Shown one piece after another: positions 46,222 through 53,648 of a DNA stretch of 64,000 bases (position 1 is the first letter of the stretch; each line of letters opens with the position of its first letter). The stretch lies in the NCBI RefSeq assembly GCF_003355475.1, contig NZ_CP031356.1, forward strand, positions 186,001-250,000. The letters run 5' to 3'. The position numbers and the translations under genes are program-made. This stretch comes from Brachybacterium saurashtrense. Lineage in GTDB: Bacteria; Actinomycetota; Actinomycetes; Actinomycetales; Dermabacteraceae. The notes beneath the pieces are model-generated. The model was given only the letters and a program-made list of their open reading frames with translations. It was not told the origin of the DNA and did no database searches.

Positions 46222-46640
46222 AGCCCCTCTACACCACCGAGGCCCTCGCCACCGGCGGCGGCCGTGACGGCCACGTCGACGTCGCGGGCTCCTCCCTCTC
46301 CCTGGATCTCGCGATCCCGGCGGCGATGGGCGGCAGCGGTGCCGGCGCGAACCCCGAGCAGCTCTTCGCCGCCGGGTACGCGGCATGCTTCCACTCCGCG
46401 CTGCTGTCCGTCGCGCGCTCGCAGAAGGTCGCGATCGAGGGCTCGAGCGTCGGCGCCCGCGTGAGCATCGGCTCCGAGGACGCCGGCGGCTTCTCGCTCG
46501 CCGTCGAGCTCGAGGTCGTGCTGCCCGAGCTCGACCACGACACCGCCCAGGCGCTCGCCGACGCCGCCCATCAGGTGTGCCCCTACTCCCACGCCACCCG
46601 GGGCAACATCCCGGTGACCGTCACCGTCTCCGACGACTGA
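46218..46640 (+). CDS. ohr: organic hydroperoxide resistance protein, Ohr/OsmC family
   Basis: Thiol peroxidase of 140 aa that reduces organic hydroperoxides. The two redox cysteines are C57 (YAACFHSAL) and C121 (VCPYSHATRGN), and the Ohr-type N-terminus LYTTEALATGGGRDGHV carries the conserved arginine R16. The start overlaps the TetR stop (ATGA), so one mRNA makes repressor and enzyme together. Confidence 0.95.
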   Translation: MKPLYTTEALATGGGRDGHVDVAGSSLSLDLAIPAAMGGSGAGANPEQLFAAGYAACFHSALLSVARSQKVAIEGSSVGARVSIGSEDAGGFSLAVELEVVLPELDHDTAQALADAAHQVCPYSHATRGNIPVTVTVSDD

Positions 46641-46652
46641 GCTCGTCCCCGA

Positions 46653-46696
46653 GCACGAGGGCCCCGACGGGATCGCTCCCGTCGGGGCCCTCGTGC
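46653..46696. terminator. bidirectional terminator between ohr and the MDR gene
   Basis: A perfect 19-bp stem (46653-46671 with 46678-46696) with an ATCGCT loop, 12 nt after ohr and 11 nt after the convergent MDR stop. Confidence 0.92.
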
Positions 46697-46707
46697 GGGG
46701 ACCGCGC

Positions 46708-47685
46708 TCAGGGGCGCAGCAGGACCTTTCCCTGGCGGCCGTCCGTGAGGGTGGCGTCCACCGCATCGACGACCTCGTCGAGGCCGAAGGTGCCGGCGGC
46801 CGGCAGGGTGACCTCGCCGGAGAGCAGGCGGGCGAGGATCTCGCCGATCAGGCGCCCACGGGTCTCGGCGCTCATCGCGGCCGAGACCTGGGCGCCCCAG
46901 AAGCCCTCGACCTTCAGGTCGCGGAAGATGATCGGTCCGGAGGGGAGCGCCATCGTGGCGCCGCCCATCGCGCCGAACACGACCAGGCGCCCACCCCGGC
47001 CCAGCAGCGAGAGCACCTGGGCGGCGGCCTCGCCGCCCACGGAGTCCAGGCCGGCGGCGACCTGCGCGTCGCCGATGAGGGCGCGGGCCTGCTCCTCCCA
47101 GTCGTCCTGGTCGGTGGCGACCACGTCGCCGATGCCCTGCGCCGCGAGCTCCTCGATGCCGCTGCTGCGGCGCACCAGGCTGATCACGCGCAGGTCGCGG
47201 GCGCGGGCGAACTGGGCGACCAGGCGGCCGACGGCGCCGGTCGCCGCGTTCTGCACGAGCACCTGGCCGGGGGCGAGGTCGAGGTGCTCCAGCAGGGACA
47301 GGGCGCTGAAGGGCATGGCGACCAGCTGGGCCGCGGCCTCGTCGGGCAGCTCCGCCGGGAGCGGGAGCAGCGAGGCGGCGGGCGCGAGGAACAGCTCGGA
47401 CCAGGTGCCCGGTGTCGCGGCGACGGCCACGCGATCGCCGACGGCGACGGAGTCGACGCCCTCGCCGAGCTGCTCGACGACGGCCACGGCCTCGCTGCCC
47501 GGGACGGCGGGCAGCTCGGGGCGCACGCCGTAGGTGCCGCGGATGGACCACAGGTCGTGGTGGTGGATCGGGCTGAGCACGAGGCGCAGCAGCACCTCGC
47601 CGGCGTCGGGCGCGGGGGTGTCGGCCTCGAGGGTCGACAGGACGTCGGCGGGCTCGCCGAACCGGGTGTAGGACACGCTGCGCAT
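46708..47685 (-). CDS. MDR-family quinone oxidoreductase / zinc-binding-type dehydrogenase
   Basis: Medium-chain reductase of 325 aa. The GroES-like half begins MRSVSYTRFGEPADVLSTLE and contains SPIHHHDLWSIRGTYGVRPELPAVPGSEAVAVVEQLG. The Rossmann half has VLVQNAATGAVGRLVAQFARARDLRVISLVRR. The structural-zinc cysteines are missing, so it is a zinc-free quinone- or enoyl-reductase-like member, likely NADPH-dependent. ATG 47685 has GGAGG 8 nt upstream. An inverted repeat upstream may be its operator. Confidence 0.87.
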   Translation of the reverse strand: MRSVSYTRFGEPADVLSTLEADTPAPDAGEVLLRLVLSPIHHHDLWSIRGTYGVRPELPAVPGSEAVAVVEQLGEGVDSVAVGDRVAVAATPGTWSELFLAPAASLLPLPAELPDEAAAQLVAMPFSALSLLEHLDLAPGQVLVQNAATGAVGRLVAQFARARDLRVISLVRRSSGIEELAAQGIGDVVATDQDDWEEQARALIGDAQVAAGLDSVGGEAAAQVLSLLGRGGRLVVFGAMGGATMALPSGPIIFRDLKVEGFWGAQVSAAMSAETRGRLIGEILARLLSGEVTLPAAGTFGLDEVVDAVDATLTDGRQGKVLLRP

Positions 47686-47702
47686 GAGAGGACCTCCCTG
47701 TA

Positions 47703-47720
47703 GTGGAATGCTCGCTCCAC
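47703..47720. promoter_or_regulatory. candidate operator of the MDR gene
   Basis: GTGGA-N8-TCCAC lies 18 nt upstream of the MDR start. Its shape suits a TetR- or HxlR-type repressor. No regulator gene is adjacent. Confidence 0.4.
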
Positions 47721-47770
47721 AATAGGGGCTCCGCACGATTGCGCCCGAACGGCTGTGAGCAGGACGACGA

Positions 47771-47811
47771 CGAGCGGGGACCGCGCCGACATGCGGCGCG
47801 GTCCCCGCTCG
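47771..47811 (-). terminator. fprA terminator
   Basis: A perfect 18-bp stem (47771-47788 with 47794-47811), loop ACATG, 20 nt beyond the fprA stop. Confidence 0.9.
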
Positions 47812-47831
47812 TGGGGTGCTGAGGTCCAGTC

Positions 47832-49298
47832 TCAGGCGTTCGAGGGGACGGTCATCCCGTCGCGGGAGACCCGCACCATCTCTTCGCGCTCGACCACCTT
47901 CACGCGGGCGCGCGGCTCGCCGTCGGCATCCACCGCGGCGGCGCCCAGCGCCTTCTCGTGCTCGTCCAGCGCCGTCCAGCCGTCCCACGTCGTGTACTCC
48001 ACGCCGCGCTCGTCCAGCAGGCGCAGGATCGCGTCCTCGTCGCGCTCGGGCGCCCGGGCCAGCGTGCCCGCCTCGACGTCCTCGAGCAGGCTGGTGATGG
48101 TCTCGATCGCGTCGGACTTCGTCGCGCCGATCAGGCCCACCGGGCCGCGCTTGATCCAGCCGTTGGCGTAGACGCCGGGCAGCACGGTGCCGTCCGCCTC
48201 GGTGACGCGGCCGGCGACGTTGTGGATCACGCCGCGCCGTGCGTCGTAGGGGATGCCGGGCAGCTCGGAGCCGTGGTAGCCGACGGCGCGGTACACGGCG
48301 CCGAGCTCGTAGTCGACCATCTCGCCGGTGCCCTCCAGGCCGCCCTCGGCGTTCAGGCGGGTGCGCTCGAACCGCATGCCGGTGACCGTGCCGTCCTCGC
48401 CGAGCACCTCGACGGGGCGGTGCCAGAAGTGCATGTGCAGGCGGCGCCGCACCGGTCCGCCCTCGCGGTCGGTGGGCTCCTCGCCGGCGGCCTCGCGGCG
48501 CTGCTGCTCCTCGAGCCAGCCCACGAACGTCTGCACCACCTGGTCGGTGCGCTTGTCCGCCCGGATGGCCTCCCACTCGGCGTCGGTGATCTGGTCGAGG
48601 TCGCGCGGGTCCATGACCACCTGCAGGCCGCGGGGGTGGGCGAGCTCGCGCGCCTCGAGCGGCGAGAACTTGGTCTGGGCGGGGCCGCGCCGGCCGAACA
48701 CGTGCACGTCCGTGGTCTCGGCGGCCTGCAGGCCCTCGTACACGTTCTGCGGGATCTCCGTCCGCAGCAGCTCGTCGGCGCTCTTGGAGAGCACGCGCGC
48801 GACGTCGAGCGCCACGTTGCCGTTGCCGATCACCGCGACCTGCTGGGCCTCCAGGCCCCAGGTGCGCGGGTAGTCCGGGTTGCCGTCGTACCAGGCCACG
48901 AAGTCCGCGGCGCCGTGGGAGCCCTCCAGCTCGATGCCGGGGATCGCGAGGTCCGCGTCCTTCAGCGCACCGGTCGCGAAGATCACCGCGTCGTAGTGGC
49001 GGCGGAGGTCCTCGGCGGTGAGATCGGTGCCGAACTCGACGTCGCCCAGGAAGCGGATGTCGCCCCGGCCCAGGATCCGGTGCAGCGCGGTGATGATCCC
49101 CTTGATGCGCGGGTGATCGGGGGCGACGCCGTACCGGATCAGCCCGAAGGGCGCCGGGAAGCGATCGAACAGATCGATGGAGACCTCGAGCTCCCCGTTC
49201 TTGACCTGCGCGCTGCGCAGCAGGGTCTCCGCCGCATAGACGCCGGCGGGGCCGGAGCCGATCACGGCCAGGCGGAAGGGCTGCTGGGAGGAGGACAT
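47832..49298 (-). CDS. fprA: ferredoxin/adrenodoxin-type NADP+ reductase, FprA-like
   Basis: FAD-dependent reductase of 488 aa similar to mycobacterial FprA. The FAD site is AVIGSGPAGVYAAETLL (12-28), followed by DRFPAPFGLIRYGVAPDHPRIKGI, the NADP site VAVIGNGNVALDVARVL (about 151-167) and the C-terminal VYANGWIKRGPVGLIGATKSDAIET. It transfers electrons between NADPH and ferredoxin, for example for P450 or Fe-S assembly. ATG 49298 follows GAGGTGAG. Confidence 0.93.
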   Translation of the reverse strand: MSSSQQPFRLAVIGSGPAGVYAAETLLRSAQVKNGELEVSIDLFDRFPAPFGLIRYGVAPDHPRIKGIITALHRILGRGDIRFLGDVEFGTDLTAEDLRRHYDAVIFATGALKDADLAIPGIELEGSHGAADFVAWYDGNPDYPRTWGLEAQQVAVIGNGNVALDVARVLSKSADELLRTEIPQNVYEGLQAAETTDVHVFGRRGPAQTKFSPLEARELAHPRGLQVVMDPRDLDQITDAEWEAIRADKRTDQVVQTFVGWLEEQQRREAAGEEPTDREGGPVRRRLHMHFWHRPVEVLGEDGTVTGMRFERTRLNAEGGLEGTGEMVDYELGAVYRAVGYHGSELPGIPYDARRGVIHNVAGRVTEADGTVLPGVYANGWIKRGPVGLIGATKSDAIETITSLLEDVEAGTLARAPERDEDAILRLLDERGVEYTTWDGWTALDEHEKALGAAAVDADGEPRARVKVVEREEMVRVSRDGMTVPSNA

Positions 49299-49450
49299 CT
49301 CACCTCGGTCTCGTGGCGCGCGGGCGCCGGGTCGGATGCGGTGCGGAGCGTGCGCGTCCCACACGACGCAGCCTGCTCCCCACAGATTTCCGCATCACTC
49401 TATACGCGAAAATCGGGCCTGCCATGTGGACTGTGAGCTGGCCGACGCCG

Positions 49451-50482
49451 TCACTCCGGGCTGCTCCCGGAAGGCGGCTCGGGCACCACCCCGACGGACA
49501 CGTCCAGCGTGCTGGTGGCCCCGGGAGGCCCCACCACGATGCCCTTGAGCGGCGGGACGTCGGCGTAGTCCCGGCCCCAGGCCGTGGTGACGAAGCGCTG
49601 GTCCACGAAGGTGCGGTTGGTGGGATCGATGTCCACCCAGCCGGTGCCGGGCACCAGAACGCTCAGCCAGGCGTGGGAGGCGGCGGAGCCGATCATCTCC
49701 CCGACCGGCGCGGTGCCCAGCGCCCCGCCGGCCGACGGGGCCGTGCGGAGGTAGCCGGAGACGTACCGCGCCGCGAGCCCGGCGGCCCGCACCGCCGCGA
49801 CGCCCACGTGGGAGAAGTCCTGGCACACCCCGTGCCGGGCGGCGAGCACCTCCTCCAGCGTCGAGGAGACGGTGGTGGCGGCGGAGTCGTAGGTGAAATC
49901 GGTGTGGATCAGGGCCGTGAGGTCCGCGAGGCACTCGCCGATGGCGCGGCCCGGGGTGAACACCTCCGCGGAGATCTCCCGCGCCGCGGTGCCCGCGGGG
50001 ATGCGGGGGGAGGGGTGGACGAAGTCCAGCCCGGAGTCCGGCAGCAGGGAGCCCCAGTGCTCGGGGGTGCACTGCTCCCAGGGGCGGGACATCGGCTCGA
50101 TCGGGTAGCGGCGGTCCGCGACGGTGACGCGCGCGTGCGAGTGGACGTCCAGCTGCGAGTGCGGCTCGTCCACCAGCAGGTAGGTGGAGGAGTTGCCGTA
50201 GAAGTCGGTGTGCGCGGTGAGCCGGGCGGGCGCCGGCTCGACCACCACCTCGTGCGAGAGCACCCGCTGGTGCGGGGTGGCGCGCGGCTCGATGTGCGCG
50301 CGGCCGAAGTTGCGCGAGACCGGCTTCGCGTAGCGGTAGGAGGTGAGGTGGTGCACCCGGTAGTGGATCGGCTCCACCGGGGTCTGCTCCTCCTCGCGCA
50401 GCGGCAGCAGGGGCCGCCGTCGCGTGCTCGCGGGCGTGCCGTCGGCGGTGCGGGCGGGTGTGCTCGAGGCGTTCTCAGACAT
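49451..50482 (-). CDS. transglutaminase-like cysteine protease family protein
   Basis: Protein of 343 aa. The N-terminal bacterial transglutaminase-like N domain (YRVHHLTSYRYAKPVSRNFGRAHIEPR) is followed by the catalytic domain: Cys in ARHGVCQDFSHVGVAAVRAAGLAARYVSGYL, His in SAASHAWLSVLVPGTGWVDIDPTN with its Asp. Members linked to ATP-grasp/alpha-E genes are predicted to cleave or transfer amide bonds. Its ATG lies 8 nt inside the end of the ATP-grasp/alpha-E gene, so both are translated together. No signal peptide is present, so it acts in the cytosol. Confidence 0.9.
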   Translation of the reverse strand: MSENASSTPARTADGTPASTRRRPLLPLREEEQTPVEPIHYRVHHLTSYRYAKPVSRNFGRAHIEPRATPHQRVLSHEVVVEPAPARLTAHTDFYGNSSTYLLVDEPHSQLDVHSHARVTVADRRYPIEPMSRPWEQCTPEHWGSLLPDSGLDFVHPSPRIPAGTAAREISAEVFTPGRAIGECLADLTALIHTDFTYDSAATTVSSTLEEVLAARHGVCQDFSHVGVAAVRAAGLAARYVSGYLRTAPSAGGALGTAPVGEMIGSAASHAWLSVLVPGTGWVDIDPTNRTFVDQRFVTTAWGRDYADVPPLKGIVVGPPGATSTLDVSVGVVPEPPSGSSPE

Positions 50483-52757
50483 CGTCGATCCCCCATCTCG
50501 AGGTGGACTCCGAGGGGCGGAAGTACCGGTTCTCCAGGGCGGTGGCGAGCTCGCGCAGCGAGTCCATTGCCGCATCGACCTCCTCCAGGAGGGCGGTGGG
50601 GGCGCCGCCGGCCACCGCGGCCCCAGCTCCTGTCGCGCCGCCGACGGGGCCCTCCTCGGCCGCGAGCGGCCGGAGCATCTCCTGCGGGTCCCAGGCGCCG
50701 AGCCGGGAGCGCAGCGCCGTCAGCGGGGCGCGCAGCTCGGGGGTGGGCTCCACCTCCGGCAGGCGGTCCAGGGCCAGGCCCAGGCGGTCCATCTGGAAGG
50801 CGATCGAGCGCGGCAGGGTGGTGTCCGCCAGCAGCAGCTCCAGCAGCAGCTCCGGCTGCACCGCCGCGTGGTAGGCGCGACGGTAGGAGGCCCCGGCCTC
50901 GGTGATCAGCGCCACCGCGGCAGAGGTGCGGGCCTCGACGGCGTGGCTGCGGCGGCGGCCCAGCACGGCCCGCAGCAGGGCCAGCAGGCTGCTGGCCCGT
51001 TCGATCTTCCGCCCCACCTCGGTGAGGTCCCAGGCGAGGTTGCGCGGCATCGAGTCCGCGACCGCGCCGGAGAGGGTGAGGCAGCCGTCGACGATCTCGG
51101 TGAGCCCCTGCTCGAGCGGGGCGGCGTCGTGCCCGGCCAGGGCGCGCAGGCGCTGGTTCATCCGGGCGATCACGGGCCAGACGTCGTCCGAGATCAGATC
51201 GCGCAGCGTACGGGTGGTGTGGGCGAGCGCGGCGTAGGACTGCGCCAGCGAGCCGGGTCGTCCTCGATCGGTGAGCAGGCTCTCGATCTCCGTGCGCACG
51301 GTCTCGCGGTCGTGGAGGTCCACGGCCGGGAACCCGGGATAGGTGGTGGTGACCTCGGTGACCGCGCCCAGCAGCACCGCCTGCGCGGTGCGCGCGGTGG
51401 GGCCGCCCTCGGAGTCGAGGTCGTTGACCGAGTCCAGCATCGTGCGCAGCAGGCGGGCGGTGGAGTCCACCCGCTCGAGGTAGCGGCCGAACCAGAACAG
51501 GTCCGAGCCCACCGAGCGGGTCATCGCCGGGTACGCGGCCAGCGCGCCGAAGGGCGTCGTGGGCGCCTCGGCGCTCTGCGCGGCGTCCGCCGCGGCGCTG
51601 CGCGGCACCGCGACCCACACGTCCTTGAGCGCCTCCGGGCCGTCGTCGGCGGTGACCGCGACCCCGCCCGGCAGCACGTCGAAGCCGTCCTCGGTGCTCG
51701 TCACCAGCAGGCGCAGGCGCGCGGGCCGCTCCACCAGGGCGTCCCCGCCGGCGGGGTCCAGGCCCAGCCAGCCCGCCTCCACGGCGCCGGGGGCGGCGGG
51801 GCGCAGCAGCAGGTCCTCGTGCAGCAGCTGGCGGCACAGGTCCGGCAGGGCGTCGCGCAGGTGCGGGTTCTCCAGCAGCCCCGCGCCGAGCGGATTGAAC
51901 ACCTCCACGTCGCCGCATCGTGCGGCCTCGACCAGCCCGGTCACGCCGCCCAGCGGCGTCGGCCCGAGGTCCAGGGGGTCCACCAGCTGCGAGGGCACCA
52001 GCCGCACCAGGGCGTCCACCGCGTCCCCGGGATCGGAGTCCCGGCCGGGCAGGCGCAGGGTGAGCGCGCCGGAGCCGGTGCGCAGGTCCCCGGCGGAGAC
52101 GATCGGCGCGCCCAGCAGGTTCGCCAGCCAGCTGTGGTCGAAGGCGCGCAGCGGGTCCTCGGTGTCCTCGGTGAGCACCACCGTGCGCCCGGCCCGGCCG
52201 TCGGAGCGGGTGCGCTGGTGGAGCGCGGTGCGCAGCGTGTCGAAGTAGGGGTGCAGGCGGCGCAGCGCCGTCGAACGGTACAGCGTGGGCGCGCAGCGCG
52301 AGAGCACGCGCCGCAGCTCGAGGGTGGTGCCGGCCCCGTCGGGCACGTCCACCGAGTCCTCGAGCACCACCCAGGTCCCCTCGGCGGTGCGGGCCACGGT
52401 GCTGCTGATCGCGAAGAGGTGGTGGCTGCCCCGCGAGGGGATCCCCACGGCGGTGCGCAGATAGGCGGGATCCTGCAGCAGCTCCTCCACCGGGGCGACG
52501 TCGGCGGAGAGCACGGTGCGCGGGCCGTAGAGGTCCGCGTACAGGGCGTCGAGCAGGCGCATCCGCTGCTCGAGGCCCGCCGAGAGCTGGGCCCACGACT
52601 CCGCGTCCAGGACCACCGGGACCGGATCGATCACGGGCGCGGTGGCGGAGACGTCGCCGGCGAACATCGCCGCGGCCGACGCCGCCGCCCGTCGACGGCC
52701 CCGGGGGCCGAGAGCGTCGAGCTCGTCGACCAGGGCCTGCGGTGGTGTGGAAGTCAC
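50475..52757 (-). CDS. fused circularly permuted ATP-grasp (divergent) + alpha-E protein
   Basis: Single chain of 760 aa. Residues about 15-430 match type-2 circularly permuted ATP-grasp proteins (ESWAQLSAGLEQRMRLLDALYADLYG, VVLEDSVDVPDGAGTTLELRRVLSRCAP, LDPLDLGPTPLGGVTGLVEAARCGDVEVFNPLGAGLLENPHL). Residues about 445-740 are an alpha-E domain (AMTRSVGSDLFWFGRYLERVDSTARLLRTML, RNLAWDLTEVGRKIERASSLLALLR). The family's usual RRxDD before LDPL reads VRLVPSQ here, so ATP-dependent ligation may be altered or lost. The GTG start (52757) is 6 nt after TACGAT, a leaderless mRNA. It is followed by the transglutaminase gene. Confidence 0.85.
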   Translation of the reverse strand: MTSTPPQALVDELDALGPRGRRRAAASAAAMFAGDVSATAPVIDPVPVVLDAESWAQLSAGLEQRMRLLDALYADLYGPRTVLSADVAPVEELLQDPAYLRTAVGIPSRGSHHLFAISSTVARTAEGTWVVLEDSVDVPDGAGTTLELRRVLSRCAPTLYRSTALRRLHPYFDTLRTALHQRTRSDGRAGRTVVLTEDTEDPLRAFDHSWLANLLGAPIVSAGDLRTGSGALTLRLPGRDSDPGDAVDALVRLVPSQLVDPLDLGPTPLGGVTGLVEAARCGDVEVFNPLGAGLLENPHLRDALPDLCRQLLHEDLLLRPAAPGAVEAGWLGLDPAGGDALVERPARLRLLVTSTEDGFDVLPGGVAVTADDGPEALKDVWVAVPRSAAADAAQSAEAPTTPFGALAAYPAMTRSVGSDLFWFGRYLERVDSTARLLRTMLDSVNDLDSEGGPTARTAQAVLLGAVTEVTTTYPGFPAVDLHDRETVRTEIESLLTDRGRPGSLAQSYAALAHTTRTLRDLISDDVWPVIARMNQRLRALAGHDAAPLEQGLTEIVDGCLTLSGAVADSMPRNLAWDLTEVGRKIERASSLLALLRAVLGRRRSHAVEARTSAAVALITEAGASYRRAYHAAVQPELLLELLLADTTLPRSIAFQMDRLGLALDRLPEVEPTPELRAPLTALRSRLGAWDPQEMLRPLAAEEGPVGGATGAGAAVAGGAPTALLEEVDAAMDSLRELATALENRYFRPSESTSRWGIDDV

Positions 52758-52793
52758 CGGGTCATCGTAGACGCGAGCGCCGCGCACGGGGGC

Positions 52794-53471
52794 TCAGGAG
52801 GTGCTGACCACCGGCGTCCCCTCGGAGGGCTGGACCACCACGAAGCCCGGGCCGTGGAAGCCCAGCTGGAAAGACTCCCCGGAGCCGCGCCCGATCAGCG
52901 AGCCCATCTTGAAGTCGTTCTTGATCTGCGGCTGCAGGTTCGCGGACCAGCACACCGCCGCCTGCGGGTCCACGAAGGTGGGCTGCTGGGAGCAGTCCAG
53001 CAGCATCGGCGGGCCGTCCGAGGTGAGGGCCACCATGCCCTGTCCCTGCAGGACCAGGTTGAACAGGCCGCCGGCCATGAAGCCCGCCCCGCCCAGGGAA
53101 CGGATGTCCCACTGGATCGAGCTGTCGAAGGCGAGCATGTTGCGGGTGTTGAGGGTGAGCGCCTCGCCCTCGAGCTGGATCAGGAAGATCTCGTTGTTCT
53201 GCCGGGCGTAGAAGACCTCGCCCTGCCCGCGGGTGCGCATCAGGCTCGCGCCCTCGCCGGTGGCCATCTTCTTCAGCAGCTTCATCCCACCGCCGGACCC
53301 CTGGTACGAGAAGTCCATCTGCCCCTGGTAGGCGACCATCGCGCCGGCGGAGGAGATGATCTCCGGCGCCTGCGGCGTGAGGGCGCAGCGCAGCATCTTC
53401 TGCGACTGCAGGGTCCACCGGTCGGTGGTCTGCCGCTCGTGGTGGGAGGCGTCGAAGAGAGGAGATCGCAT
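52794..53471 (-). CDS. AIM24 family protein
   Basis: Beta-rich protein of 225 aa with the TRAP-like AIM24 fold: KMLRCALTPQAPEIISSAGAMVAYQGQMDFSYQGSGGGMKLLKKMATGEGASLMRTRGQGEVFYA, with a C-terminal FQLGFHGPGFVVVQPSEG. Yeast Aim24 acts in mitochondrial inner-membrane organisation; the bacterial role is unknown. It lies just upstream (36 nt) of the ATP-grasp/alpha-E gene on the same strand. ATG 53471 has only a distant GGAAGG, so initiation is weak or non-canonical. Confidence 0.87.
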   Translation of the reverse strand: MRSPLFDASHHERQTTDRWTLQSQKMLRCALTPQAPEIISSAGAMVAYQGQMDFSYQGSGGGMKLLKKMATGEGASLMRTRGQGEVFYARQNNEIFLIQLEGEALTLNTRNMLAFDSSIQWDIRSLGGAGFMAGGLFNLVLQGQGMVALTSDGPPMLLDCSQQPTFVDPQAAVCWSANLQPQIKNDFKMGSLIGRGSGESFQLGFHGPGFVVVQPSEGTPVVSTS

Positions 53472-53648
53472 GAGGAGAGGTGCCTTCCGGTGCGCGAGGG
53501 GCCGGGCTGCTCGCGGCCCCGACCCCGCGGCGCCCGCCGCGCCGCAGGGCGATCGTCTCACGGCCGCGCTGCGGCGGGGAGGGGCGGGGTCCGTGAGGGT
53601 GCGGTGAAGCGGGCGCCGCTCACGGCGGCGCCTCGTAGCATGTCGGGC

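Noticed and set aside
50424..53648. Upstream extension of the kinase reading frame by more than 1000 codons
   Set aside because: It is antisense to the ATP-grasp/alpha-E and AIM24 genes and has no domain; the kinase has its own -10 and ATG at 53649.
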